The notes under the pieces are model-generated. The model was given only the letters and a program-made list of their open reading frames with translations. It was not told where the DNA came from and ran no database searches. From assembly GCA_020851255.1 (NCBI GenBank), contig JADZDA010000133.1, positions 1 through 41,861 on the forward strand: a stretch of DNA of 41,861 nucleotides. Reading direction: 5' to 3'. The translations under genes and the position numbers were made by a program. Shown piece after piece: positions 32,134 to 40,004 of this stretch; position 1 is the first letter of the stretch; the number at the start of each line of letters is the position of its first letter. The DNA is from Burkholderiales bacterium. Its GTDB lineage: Bacteria; Pseudomonadota; Gammaproteobacteria; Burkholderiales; Casimicrobiaceae.

Positions 32134-33475
32134 CGTTGTCGGTCTTCTTGTCGGCGGCCGCGTCCGGCGCGGCGGCGCCTTCGAGCCACGCCAGCACCAC
32201 GAGCGGCCGGGCAGGGTCCGGCGAGGGCCGGAGGACCGCTTCGCGGACGAAGGTTACACCATCGGGCAGGCTCGCCTGCGCGCGCACCCGCCAGGTCTGG
32301 ATCGCACCCGAGGCGAGTCCCTGCGCACCGGGGAACGGCGGCACCGGCTGGCGCGCGCGCAGCGCCGCGTCGCGGGTGGCGAGGTAGGCGTCCACGTCGG
32401 CCGCCTGCACGCCCGGCAGCGCGAGCAGGACCTCGCGCGACGCGGTCTGCGGATTGATGCCCGGCTGGCGCGAATGGACGGTCAGGCTCCCGACGACGCG
32501 CGAGTAGATCGCCGGCGTCATGCCCAGCACGCGCGCGACTTCGCCGACGGTCTCGAACGGCGCGTTCGCCGGTCCGGTCTTCGCGCCGGCCGCCGCGTAG
32601 TCGGCCGATTCGGCGCCGTTGGGACGCTTCAGGTCGTCGGGATCGCGCCAGTCGATCACCGCGTCGGCCAGACGCGCGGCCGCATCGGCGTCGGCGCCGC
32701 CCACGTTGCCGAACAGTCCGCGCAGCAAGGTCTCGGAGGCGGCGTTCAGGTCGATCTTGGCGGTCTCGTCGGTCGCGACCGCGACGATCGCGAGGTCGTC
32801 TTCCTGCCAGGCGTGAGGCTCGGCGTTCGGCGACCAGGCGTCGGGCAGCCGCGGGCGGGCGAGTTCGTAGGCGGTGCGCTCGATCGCGCCGTCGGCGGCC
32901 GCGCGCACGCGCGCGATCGCGATCGCGTTGCCGGCGGCGAGCGCCTCGTTGCGCATCGCGTACGAGAACCCCCCGGCCATCACCGTCAGCATCACCGTGA
33001 TCCACAGCACCAGCACCAGCGCGATGCCCCGCTGCGCGGCCGGAGCCGGCGTCCGCGACCTGCCCCCGCCCCCGGGGGCGAGGCCCGCGCTGCGAGCTTC
33101 GGGGGAAACACCACCCCACCGCCGTTGCGGAAGGACACGGCGCGCGAAGGGCCGCCCCGAGCGCGCCGTACCGCCCCCCTCGGGGGGGAGGCCCGCGCAG
33201 CGGGCGTCGGGGGGGATCCTTCCGCGCGCGCCGGGCCGCCCCGAGCGCGCCGTACCGCCCCCCTGGGGGGGGACGCTCGCGCAGCGAGCTACGGGGGGGA
33301 TCCTTCCGCGCGCGACGGGCAGACCCGAGCGCTCCGTACCGCCACCCCCGGGGTGGAGTCCCGCGCAGCGGGCTTCGGGGGGGATCCTTCCGCGCGCGAA
33401 GGGCCGCCCCGAGCGCGCCGTACCGCCCCCCTCGGGGGGGAGACTCGCGCAGCGAGTTTCGGGGGGGATCCTCAT
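32117..33475 (-). CDS. gspK: GspK minor pseudopilin with a 150-residue repeat-containing leader
   Basis: A 452-residue product. The mature part (from Ile151, after QRG) is a normal ~302-residue GspK: hydrophobic IALVLVLWITVMLTV, no Glu at position 5 as usual for GspK, then TAKIDLNAASETLLRGLF, VIDWRDPDDLKRPN and the FETVGEVARVLGM helical domain. It should cap the pseudopilus tip with GspI and GspJ. The ATG at 33475 overlaps the gspJ stop (ATGA), like the other genes here. Between it and residue 151 the frame runs through four 84-bp repeats. No ATG, GTG or TTG codon occurs in frame until inside the hydrophobic segment, so a shorter start is not available. The leader is far longer than the usual 6-30 residues. 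Confidence 0.88.
   Translation of the reverse strand: MRIPPETRCASLPPEGGGTARSGRPFARGRIPPEARCAGLHPGGGGTERSGLPVARGRIPPVARCASVPPQGGGTARSGRPGARGRIPPDARCAGLPPEGGGTARSGRPFARRVLPQRRWGGVSPEARSAGLAPGGGGRSRTPAPAAQRGIALVLVLWITVMLTVMAGGFSYAMRNEALAAGNAIAIARVRAAADGAIERTAYELARPRLPDAWSPNAEPHAWQEDDLAIVAVATDETAKIDLNAASETLLRGLFGNVGGADADAAARLADAVIDWRDPDDLKRPNGAESADYAAAGAKTGPANAPFETVGEVARVLGMTPAIYSRVVGSLTVHSRQPGINPQTASREVLLALPGVQAADVDAYLATRDAALRARQPVPPFPGAQGLASGAIQTWRVRAQASLPDGVTFVREAVLRPSPDPARPLVVLAWLEGAAAPDAAADKKTDNDAARP
33061..33106. repeat. Partial fifth copy of the 84-bp repeat
   Basis: The C-run/G-run and cccgcgctgcgag portion of the unit recurs, but the small stem has lost perfect pairing and the G-run is shortened. 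It appears to be a decayed copy at the gspK-proximal end. Confidence 0.7.
33133..33468. repeat. Four tandem 84-bp GC-rich repeats inside the start of gspK
   Basis: Units at 33133-33216, 33217-33300, 33301-33384 and 33385-33468 have an exact 84-bp period, each ending in a G-run followed by GA (TCC begins the next). Each unit carries two hairpins: a C-run/G-run stem and a six-base stem closed over GCA. Stem bases differ between units with pairing kept. I associate this sequence type with dispersed repeats of Burkholderiales genomes. Read on the minus strand each unit encodes 28 residues of the RIPPxxRCAxxPPxGGGTxRSG type. Confidence 0.95.
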
Positions 33476-34161
33476 CCCTGCACGCACCGCCCGCGCGCCT
33501 GGTCCCAGGCCCGGCATCCGGCCTCGGGCGCCTCGCGCGGCGCGGCATAGAGCGTCGGCCACTTCGGACCGCGCCGGGGTTCGACGTCGATGCGGATCAT
33601 CATCGGCAGCCGCTGCAGGTCCTCCCAGCGGTCGCGCCAGGCGGGCTCGAATCCCTCCTGCAGCCCGGCCTCGCGCCCGTAGTAGCCGATGGCGAGCGAC
33701 TTGACGTCGGTGGCGAGCACCGAGTGCTCGGCGCCGGCGAAATCCGGCGGCGCCGACGCGTTGACGTCGGGGATGGTCCGGTCGAGCAGGAGCGACGGCC
33801 GCCCGTCGACTTCGGCGATCCTCAGCCGGTAGTACCAGAGACCGCCGCCCTGGACGCGCGCGGGCAGCGGCGCCGCGAAGCGCATCTCCTCGCGCTCGCC
33901 GCGGAAGAGCAGCGGATACTCGGCGACCTTCTTCAACCGCTGCCCGTGCTGGCCCTCGATCTGCGCGCGCAGGAACCCGTGCGTCACGCGCATCGACGTG
34001 TTCTCCTCGACCTTCGTCTCCCCGGCCTCGGTGCTGCGCGCCGCGAGCGCGAGCGAGCCCGCGAGCACGGCCGACATGAGCGCCAGCAACGCGAGCGCGA
34101 TCAGGAGCTCGACCAGCGTGAAGCCGCCGGCGGGGCCGCGGGTGCGCGCCGGGACGCTCAT
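33472..34161 (-). CDS. gspJ: GspJ minor pseudopilin
   Basis: A 229-residue type IV pilin-like protein. A 13-residue leader ends in Gly13, then FTLVELLIALALLAL with Glu5. The C-terminal domain (RFAAPLPARVQGGGLWYYRLRI, VKSLAIGYYGREAG) is typical of GspJ. It is processed by the prepilin peptidase and forms the pseudopilus tip with GspI and GspK. ATG overlaps the gspI stop and its stop overlaps the gspK ATG. Confidence 0.93.
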   Translation of the reverse strand: MSVPARTRGPAGGFTLVELLIALALLALMSAVLAGSLALAARSTEAGETKVEENTSMRVTHGFLRAQIEGQHGQRLKKVAEYPLLFRGEREEMRFAAPLPARVQGGGLWYYRLRIAEVDGRPSLLLDRTIPDVNASAPPDFAGAEHSVLATDVKSLAIGYYGREAGLQEGFEPAWRDRWEDLQRLPMMIRIDVEPRRGPKWPTLYAAPREAPEAGCRAWDQARGRCVQG

Positions 34162-34730
34162 CGCGCCCGCCCGTCGGTGGGGAACGACGGCGGGGTCATC
34201 GGCCGCTCGGACGTGCGCCCGCCGCCGGACCCGCGCCCGACGCCCGGCGCGAGCGCCGATCCCAGTCCGCCCTCGCGGCGCGCGAGCTTCACCGACGCGA
34301 GTTCGAGCGTGCGCTCGCGCCCGCCCGCGCCCGGGTAGCGGACCTCGACGCGGATCCGGTAGAGGCCGGTGCCGAGCACCTGCGATGCCGTCGAGAGTTC
34401 GCCGGAGATTCCCGGCGCGTCCCAGGGTTCGATGCGCGTGGTCCAGGCGATCCGGCCCTCGTCCTCGGTTCCCGACTCGGTGCCGGCGCGCAGCGGATCG
34501 CCGCGCGCCGCGGCCAGCCGGCTCTCGGCGACGAGCACCGCCCGGCTCGCGTCCTCGGCGACACCGACGTTCGCGAGCGCGCCGCCGAACAGGCGGAACA
34601 GCGCGGTGACCACGAGCGCGAGGATCACGAAGGCGGCGAGCACCTCGAGCAGCGAGAAGCCGCGCGCCGCCCCGGCGCGCGAGCCGGCGGATCGGCGCAT
34701 GGCGCCACGGCGGGTGTCGAACCGGCTCAC
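34158..34730 (-). CDS. gspI: GspI minor pseudopilin
   Basis: A 190-residue pilin-like protein with GFSLLEVLAAFVILALVVTAL, Glu5 and a C-terminal domain (WTTRIEPWDAPG, LYRIRVEVRYPGAG). The GTG at 34730 overlaps the gspH stop in GTGA, matching the coupling style of the operon, and gives a 24-residue leader. An ATG at 34700 would give a more usual 14-residue leader and is a real alternative. A Gly/Arg/Pro-rich tail extends beyond the family core. Confidence 0.9.
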   Translation of the reverse strand: MSRFDTRRGAMRRSAGSRAGAARGFSLLEVLAAFVILALVVTALFRLFGGALANVGVAEDASRAVLVAESRLAAARGDPLRAGTESGTEDEGRIAWTTRIEPWDAPGISGELSTASQVLGTGLYRIRVEVRYPGAGGRERTLELASVKLARREGGLGSALAPGVGRGSGGGRTSERPMTPPSFPTDGRAR

Positions 34731-35254
34731 GGCTCGCCGCCTCCGAGGATCGCGACGCGCCCGGTCAGCCAGTCGACGTCGACCTCGACCTTGCGCTCGC
34801 CGCCGGCGAGCGTCACGCGCCCGCCGTTGCTGCCGCCGTCGGGGAAGAAGCGGATCGAGCCGCGACGCTCGTCGACCAGATCCGACTGCGCCGTGTAGAG
34901 CTTGAGTTCGATCTTCGGATGGAGCTCGTGGTCGCGCGTGTCGTCGCTCACCCGGAACCGGCGGTCGGCGAGATCGAACGTGATCGTCGTCTCGCGGCGC
35001 CGCGCGATCGCCTCGTCGCGCGCGTAGCGCAACCCGGTGGCGACCTTGCGCGCCGAGGACTTGAGGTCGCCGTCCGAGACGCCGGCGCCCCCGCCGATCC
35101 GCGGCACGACCAGCGCGGCGCCCAGCGCCATGATCGACAGCACGACCAGCATCTCGATCATCGAGAAGCCGGCGCACGACGCACGCGCGGGCGACGATGC
35201 GCGGCGTGGCGACGATCGGACCGGGCGGCGGATGCGCATCGACAGGGTGTGCAT
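34727..35254 (-). CDS. gspH: GspH minor pseudopilin
   Basis: A 175-residue pilin-like protein. A long Arg/Ser leader of 29 residues precedes Gly/FSMIEMLVVLSIMALGAALV with Glu5. The GspH beta domain follows (ARRRETTITFDLADRRFRV, RGSIRFFPDGGSNGGRVTL). An in-frame ATG five codons later would shorten the leader slightly. It links the pseudopilus tip complex to the GspG shaft. Confidence 0.9.
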   Translation of the reverse strand: MHTLSMRIRRPVRSSPRRASSPARASCAGFSMIEMLVVLSIMALGAALVVPRIGGGAGVSDGDLKSSARKVATGLRYARDEAIARRRETTITFDLADRRFRVSDDTRDHELHPKIELKLYTAQSDLVDERRGSIRFFPDGGSNGGRVTLAGGERKVEVDVDWLTGRVAILGGGEP

Positions 35255-35306
35255 CGCTGCGGTCGGGCGTGGCGTGGCGTCGGCGCGGGTCCGCCGCGCG
35301 CGGCGC

Positions 35307-35741
35307 CTACTCCGCGCTCGTGATGTCCTTGTTCGCGCCCTCGCCCCCCTCCTTGCCGTCGGCTCCGAGCGAGACGATGTCGTAGGCGCCCTTCTGGCCC
35401 GGCGACGCGTAGCGGTACTCGTTGCCCCACGGATCCTTCGGGAGCTGCGCCTTCTTCCAGTAAGGCCCGTTCCAGTTCGAGACACCCGACGGCGCGCTGA
35501 CCAGCGCCTGCAGCCCGTCGGACGTCGACGGATAGCGTCCGATCTCGAGCTTGTAGAGGTCGAGCGACTGGCCGATCTGGCCGATCTCGATCTTCGCGGC
35601 GTCGGCCTTCGCCTTCTCGCCGCGCCCGATGAAATTGCCGCCGACGATCCCGAGCACGATGCCGATCAGCACCAGGACCACGAGGATCTCGATCAGCGTC
35701 ATGCCGCGCTGCGCGGTGTTGCGGTACAGCCTGGAAGTCAT
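35307..35741 (-). CDS. gspG: GspG major pseudopilin
   Basis: A 144-residue protein of typical length. A 13-residue leader ends in Gly, then MTLIEILVVLVLIGIVLG with Glu5. GspG landmarks follow: LYKLEIGRYPSTSDGLQALV, YWKKAQLPKDPWGNEYRY and the calcium-loop region YDIVSLGADGKEGGEG. It polymerises into the pseudopilus shaft in the periplasm. Confidence 0.97.
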   Translation of the reverse strand: MTSRLYRNTAQRGMTLIEILVVLVLIGIVLGIVGGNFIGRGEKAKADAAKIEIGQIGQSLDLYKLEIGRYPSTSDGLQALVSAPSGVSNWNGPYWKKAQLPKDPWGNEYRYASPGQKGAYDIVSLGADGKEGGEGANKDITSAE

Positions 35742-35807
35742 GGTGTCACCATTCGGAGACAGTCCGGCCGGGCGATCGCCGCGACACGGGTGGGGGTTAG
35801 ACCGGGT

Positions 35808-37046
35808 TCAGCCGACAAGTTCGCTCATGCCCATCACGCCGAGCAGGATCGAGAACACGATGCCGCCGATCAGGACCGCGAGTCCCAGGATCAGCGCGGG
35901 TTCGAGCACGGCGAGGAAACGCTTGACCGCGGCGGCGACCTCGCGGTCGTAGAGGTCGGCCACCCGCCCCAGCATCTCCTCGAGGCGCCCGGACTCCTCG
36001 CCGACCAGGATCATCTGGCTCGCGAGCCTGGGCCAGCGGCCGGTGTCGGCGAGCGGCCGTCCGAAGCCGCCGCCTTCGCGCAACCGCGCGATCACGCCGT
36101 CGAGCGAGGCGGCCAGCACGCGGTTGCCGAGCGTTTCCTTGACGATCGCGAGCGCGGCGAGCAGCGTGACGCCGTTGCCCAGCAGCGTGGCGAGCGTGCG
36201 CGAGAACCGCGCGACCTCGACCTTGGTCGCGAGGTCGCCGACCAGCGGTGTCCGGAGGACCCGCGCGTCGAAGCGCGTGCGGAACGCGGGCTCGGCGAGC
36301 TTGCGGCGCGTCCAGGCGACGACGGCGATCACCGCGAGGATCAGCGCCCACCACCAGCGCTTGAGGAAGGTGCCGGTCCAGATCACGACCTCGGTGGCGA
36401 ACGGGAGCGCCTTGCCGGCCTGCGCGAACGTCTGCTGGAACTGCGGCACGACGTAGACGAGCAGGATCATCACCGACGCGACCGCGACGCCGATCAGGAT
36501 GGTCGGGTAGATGAGCGCGCTCTTCACGGTTTCGCGCAGCTCCTTGCTCCGCTCCCTCGTGTCGGCGAGCCGCGAGAGCACCGTGCCCAGCGCACCGCCG
36601 GCCTCGCCGGCGCGCACGATGTTCACGTAGAAGCGCGAGAAGACCTCGCCGCGCGCGTCGAGCGCCTGAGACAGCGCCTTGCCGCCGCGCACGTCGTCGC
36701 GGACGCCCTGCAGCAGCGCGCCGACGACCGGCGTCGCGGCGAGCCCGATCAGCGTCTCCAGCGCGCGGTCGAGCGGCAGCCCGGCGCGCAGCAGCGTGGC
36801 CAGTTCGCGCGTGAGCGCCATCAACTGGTCGGCGGTCACGTGACGCGACTCGAACCAGCGGCGGCGCGGCGGCCGCGCGCCGCGCGCCGCGGTGGCGGCC
36901 GGGGCCGCGGCCGCGGGCGCGACCTGCATCGGCATCAGTCCGCGGTCGCGCAGGCGGTCGAGGATCTCGGCCTCGTTGGCCGCCTCGAGCTCGCCGGTCG
37001 ACACCGCGCCGCCGGGCGCGACGGCCTTGTAGCGATAGATCGGCAT
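35808..37046 (-). CDS. gspF: GspF, T2SS inner-membrane platform protein
   Basis: A 412-residue protein with two T2SSF domains (LTRELATLLRAGLPLDRALE and FSRTLATLLGNGVTLLAAL) and three spans, beginning MPIYRYKAVAPGG as usual in the family. It organises the pseudopilus assembly platform and contacts GspE. ATG at 37046 is the family start. The 201-bp gap to gspE is the longest in the operon and shows no gene or clear promoter. Confidence 0.96.
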   Translation of the reverse strand: MPIYRYKAVAPGGAVSTGELEAANEAEILDRLRDRGLMPMQVAPAAAAPAATAARGARPPRRRWFESRHVTADQLMALTRELATLLRAGLPLDRALETLIGLAATPVVGALLQGVRDDVRGGKALSQALDARGEVFSRFYVNIVRAGEAGGALGTVLSRLADTRERSKELRETVKSALIYPTILIGVAVASVMILLVYVVPQFQQTFAQAGKALPFATEVVIWTGTFLKRWWWALILAVIAVVAWTRRKLAEPAFRTRFDARVLRTPLVGDLATKVEVARFSRTLATLLGNGVTLLAALAIVKETLGNRVLAASLDGVIARLREGGGFGRPLADTGRWPRLASQMILVGEESGRLEEMLGRVADLYDREVAAAVKRFLAVLEPALILGLAVLIGGIVFSILLGVMGMSELVG

Positions 37047-37247
37047 CGGATCAGCGCGGCCCGGCGCAGGACTCCGCACCGACCGGCCGCGATGCGCGAC
37101 CCGGAGCGCCCGGTTCGTCGTGCAGTCGCCGGCGGTCGCCGCCGGGCCGCCCCAGGGCGATCGCGTCGAGCCCTTCCCGATGCGCAAGGCGCGACGCGCT
37201 CGTCGCGCCATCTCCTGCGGTCACGGACGCCTTTCGCATCGGACCCG

Positions 37248-38948
37248 CTAATCCTCGCGCGTCGCGCGGAGGACTTCCTCGACGGTGGTCGTGCCGGCGA
37301 GCGCCTTGCGCAGGCCGTCCTCGTACATCGTGAGCATTCCCTCGCGCACCGCCTGCGCCTTCAGGTCGGTCGCGGTCGCGTGCTTCATGACGAGCGAGCG
37401 CAGCGCGTCGGTCATCGGCAGCATCTCGAGGATCGACACGCGGCCCGTGTACCCGGTGTTCGAGCACTGCGGGCAGCCCTTGGCGTGCCAGAGCGTCACC
37501 GGCTTGCCTTCGGCGAAACGCGCGAGCCCGGTGTGCTCGACCATCTCCGGCAGCGGCCGGTACGGCGCCTTGCAGTGCGGGCACAGCGTGCGCACCAGCC
37601 GCTGCGCCAGGATGCCGACGACCGTGGACGTGAGCAGGTAGTCCTCGAAGCCCATGTCGAGCAGCCGGTTCACCGTGGACGGCGCGTCGTTGGTGTGGAC
37701 CGTCGACAGCACGAGGTGACCGGTGAGCGCCGACTGCACGGCGATCTGCGCGGTCTCGAGGTCGCGGATCTCGCCGATCATGATGACGTCGGGGTCCTGG
37801 CGGACGATCGAGCGCAGCGCGTTGGCGAACGTGAGGTCGATCTGCGGCTTGACCTGGATCTGGTTGATCCCCGGCATCTGGTATTCGACCGGGTCCTCGA
37901 CGGTCAGGATCTTGACGTCGGGCTTGTTGAGCGCGTCGAGCGCCGTGTAGAGCGTCGTCGTCTTGCCCGATCCGGTGGGCCCGGTGACGAGCAGGATGCC
38001 GTTGGGCTGCTTGAGCGCCTCCATGAACCGCGCCAGCATGTCCGGCAGGAATCCCAGCTTGCCGAAGTCGAGCGCGACGCCGCCCTTGTCGAGGATGCGC
38101 ATGACCACGCTCTCGCCGTGCATCGTCGGCACCGTCGACACGCGCAGGTCGATCTCCTTGCCCTGGACGCGCAGGCGGATGCGCCCGTCCTGCGGCAGCC
38201 GCCGTTCGGCGATGTCGAGGTTCGCGAGGATCTTCACGCGGGAGATCACGGCGGCGGAGAGCCGGCGCGGCGGGGACTCGACCTCGTGGAGCACGCCGTC
38301 GATCCGGTTGCGGACGACCAGCCGGTTCTCGAACGGCTCGATGTGGATGTCGGAGGCGCGGGCGGCCAGCGCGTTGGTGATCAGCAGCGACACGAGCCGG
38401 ATGACCGGCGCCTCGGACGCGAGGTCCTTCAACTGCTGGACGTCGGCGCCCAGCGCGAGCTCGTCGACGCGCGTCTCGACCTCGTCGCCGACGATCTGGC
38501 CCACGGCGCTCTTGCCGCTGCCGTAGAGCCGCTCGAGCGCCGCGTCGAGGTCGCCGGGTACCGCGACCATCGGACGCACGCGCCGTCCGGTGACCATCGA
38601 GAACGCGTCGATCGCGTAGCCGTCGGTCGGGTCGGCCATCGCGAGCACGAGCTCGTCGGCGTCCTCGCGCACCGGCAGCGCGCGCGCGTCGCGCAGGAAC
38701 CGCGGCGAGACGCGCTCCTCGAGGATCGGCAGTTCCGGGTACCCCGCGGCGTCGAGCAGCGGCAGGTCGAGCTGCGCGGCCAGCGCCTCGGCGACGTCGC
38801 GCGGCGCGACCAGCCCCAGCGTGACCAGCAGCGAACCCAGCCGTTCGGGGGTTTCCTGCTGCAGGCGCAGCGCGCGCTCGAGCGATCCCGTGTCGAGCTT
38901 GCCTCGCTCGATCAGGAGTTCGCCCAGCCGTTTTCGTGTGGTGGCCAT
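37248..38948 (-). CDS. gspE: GspE, T2SS assembly ATPase
   Basis: A 566-residue cytoplasmic ATPase. The N-terminal domain (RRLGEL-like start KRLGELLIERGKLD) binds GspL. The core has Walker A GPTGSGKTTTLY (about 322-332), Asp-box and Walker B VIMIGEIRDLETA (about 387), the His-box region LVLSTVHTNDAPST, and the tetracysteine zinc module (CPHC near 455, CPQC near 489). It powers pseudopilus assembly. ATG at 38948 is chosen because the conserved domain starts directly after it; a GTG 45 bases upstream is possible. It is the first gene of the operon. Confidence 0.96.
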   Translation of the reverse strand: MATTRKRLGELLIERGKLDTGSLERALRLQQETPERLGSLLVTLGLVAPRDVAEALAAQLDLPLLDAAGYPELPILEERVSPRFLRDARALPVREDADELVLAMADPTDGYAIDAFSMVTGRRVRPMVAVPGDLDAALERLYGSGKSAVGQIVGDEVETRVDELALGADVQQLKDLASEAPVIRLVSLLITNALAARASDIHIEPFENRLVVRNRIDGVLHEVESPPRRLSAAVISRVKILANLDIAERRLPQDGRIRLRVQGKEIDLRVSTVPTMHGESVVMRILDKGGVALDFGKLGFLPDMLARFMEALKQPNGILLVTGPTGSGKTTTLYTALDALNKPDVKILTVEDPVEYQMPGINQIQVKPQIDLTFANALRSIVRQDPDVIMIGEIRDLETAQIAVQSALTGHLVLSTVHTNDAPSTVNRLLDMGFEDYLLTSTVVGILAQRLVRTLCPHCKAPYRPLPEMVEHTGLARFAEGKPVTLWHAKGCPQCSNTGYTGRVSILEMLPMTDALRSLVMKHATATDLKAQAVREGMLTMYEDGLRKALAGTTTVEEVLRATRED

Positions 38949-39002
38949 CGCCGTCGATCCGCGGAGGTCGCTTCGATACGCGTCGAGGCGCACGAGTTCA
39001 AC

Positions 39003-39008
39003 ATTCTA
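39003..39008 (-). promoter_or_regulatory. -10 box, candidate promoter of the T2SS operon
   Basis: TAGAAT on the minus strand (GTGTAGAATGTTG), 54 bases before the gspE ATG. No good -35 lies 16-18 bp upstream. Confidence 0.42.
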
Positions 39009-39164
39009 CACGACCCGATCGCGGTCTTTGACCGGAAATGCTTGTGCAGCAAGGACTTGGGTTCACTCGGCTCGCCGACGGACGGTCGGTGCGGTCCTCC
39101 CGGCGCCGGGTCGCCGGCGGGGGTGTGCGATCCTTTCGGGTTCGCCACCCGATCCGACGGACCG

Positions 39165-39947
39165 ATGAAACTCGAATGTTTCGCCCTGGACGACGATCCG
39201 TTGCCGCTGTCGGCGGCGCCGGCGACGCGCGACTGGATGGATCGCATACCCGACCGGCACGCGTACCGATGCCTGCCGCTCGCGATCGCCAACGCCCACG
39301 GATGGAACGTCGGCGCTCCCTGCGACTTCGAGGTCGTCTGGGACGGCGGGCCGAGACCGCAGTGCCTCAAGGTCGCGTCGCTCGACGGATACGCGCAGAT
39401 CGGGCGCTACGCCATGTCCCACTTCGCCCACGGCATCGTCACGTTCAACCTGACCTGGTTGTTCCGCACCCCGCCGGGATGGAACCTCTGGGTCGGCGGC
39501 GCGCTCAACGAACCCAGGGACGGCATCGCGCCGCTCTCGGGCATCGTCGAGACGAACTGGCTCCCCTACCCGTTCACGATGAACTGGCAGATGACGCGCG
39601 CGGGCCGCGTGAGCTTCCGCAAGGGGGAACCGCTGTGCATGGTGTTCCCAGTGCCCGCCGACGCGATCAGCGCGTTCGAGCCGGTCATGCGCCGTCTGGA
39701 CGACGACCCGGCGCTCGCCGCCCAGGCGCGCGCCTGGAAGGAACGCCGCGACGACTTCATGAGCCGATTCGCGCGGAGCGATCCCGCGACGCTCGCCGAG
39801 GCCTGGCAGCGCTACTACTTCCTGGGGAAGCTCCCCGACGGTACGCAGGCGCCGGAAGGCCACGTCAACAAGCTGCGCGCCGCCGATCCGGTCGATCGCC
39901 GGGGAACGCCGGAGCCCGGCGCGGGACCCGTGCCCGGAGATCGCTGA
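39165..39947 (+). CDS. DUF6065-like protein of unknown function
   Basis: A 260-residue soluble protein resembling DUF6065: RCLPLAIANAHGWNVGAPCDFEVVWDGG, the HFAHGIVTFNLTWLFRTPPGWNLWVGGALNEPRDGI core, TNWLPYPFTMNWQMTR, and EPLCMVFPVP. The pattern of Trp, His and Asn suggests a cupin-like beta fold, but no function is established to my knowledge. No signal peptide is present. The ATG follows ACCG and lacks a clear Shine-Dalgarno. It is divergent from the T2SS operon and convergent with the GT2-TPR gene. Proteins of this type occur near glycosylation genes, which would fit this window, but I cannot verify that here. Confidence 0.8.
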   Translation: MKLECFALDDDPLPLSAAPATRDWMDRIPDRHAYRCLPLAIANAHGWNVGAPCDFEVVWDGGPRPQCLKVASLDGYAQIGRYAMSHFAHGIVTFNLTWLFRTPPGWNLWVGGALNEPRDGIAPLSGIVETNWLPYPFTMNWQMTRAGRVSFRKGEPLCMVFPVPADAISAFEPVMRRLDDDPALAAQARAWKERRDDFMSRFARSDPATLAEAWQRYYFLGKLPDGTQAPEGHVNKLRAADPVDRRGTPEPGAGPVPGDR

Positions 39948-40004
39948 GGCGCGGGCCCGGCGGCGGCCGGAAGTCGCCGGATCGCCGGCGTCCGGCTCGC
40001 GCCG

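Noticed and set aside
33061-33468. CRISPR array
   Set aside because: The 84-bp units are contiguous with no unique spacers, so this is a tandem repeat.
33061-33468. Insertion sequence or integron scar between gspJ and gspK
   Set aside because: There are no terminal inverted repeats, target duplication or transposase remnants. The ATGA overlap of gspJ and gspK is intact.
35037-39164. The long plus-strand open frame preceding the DUF6065-like gene
   Set aside because: Only the part from the ATG at 39165 has a recognisable protein. The rest is antisense to gspE, gspF and gspG.
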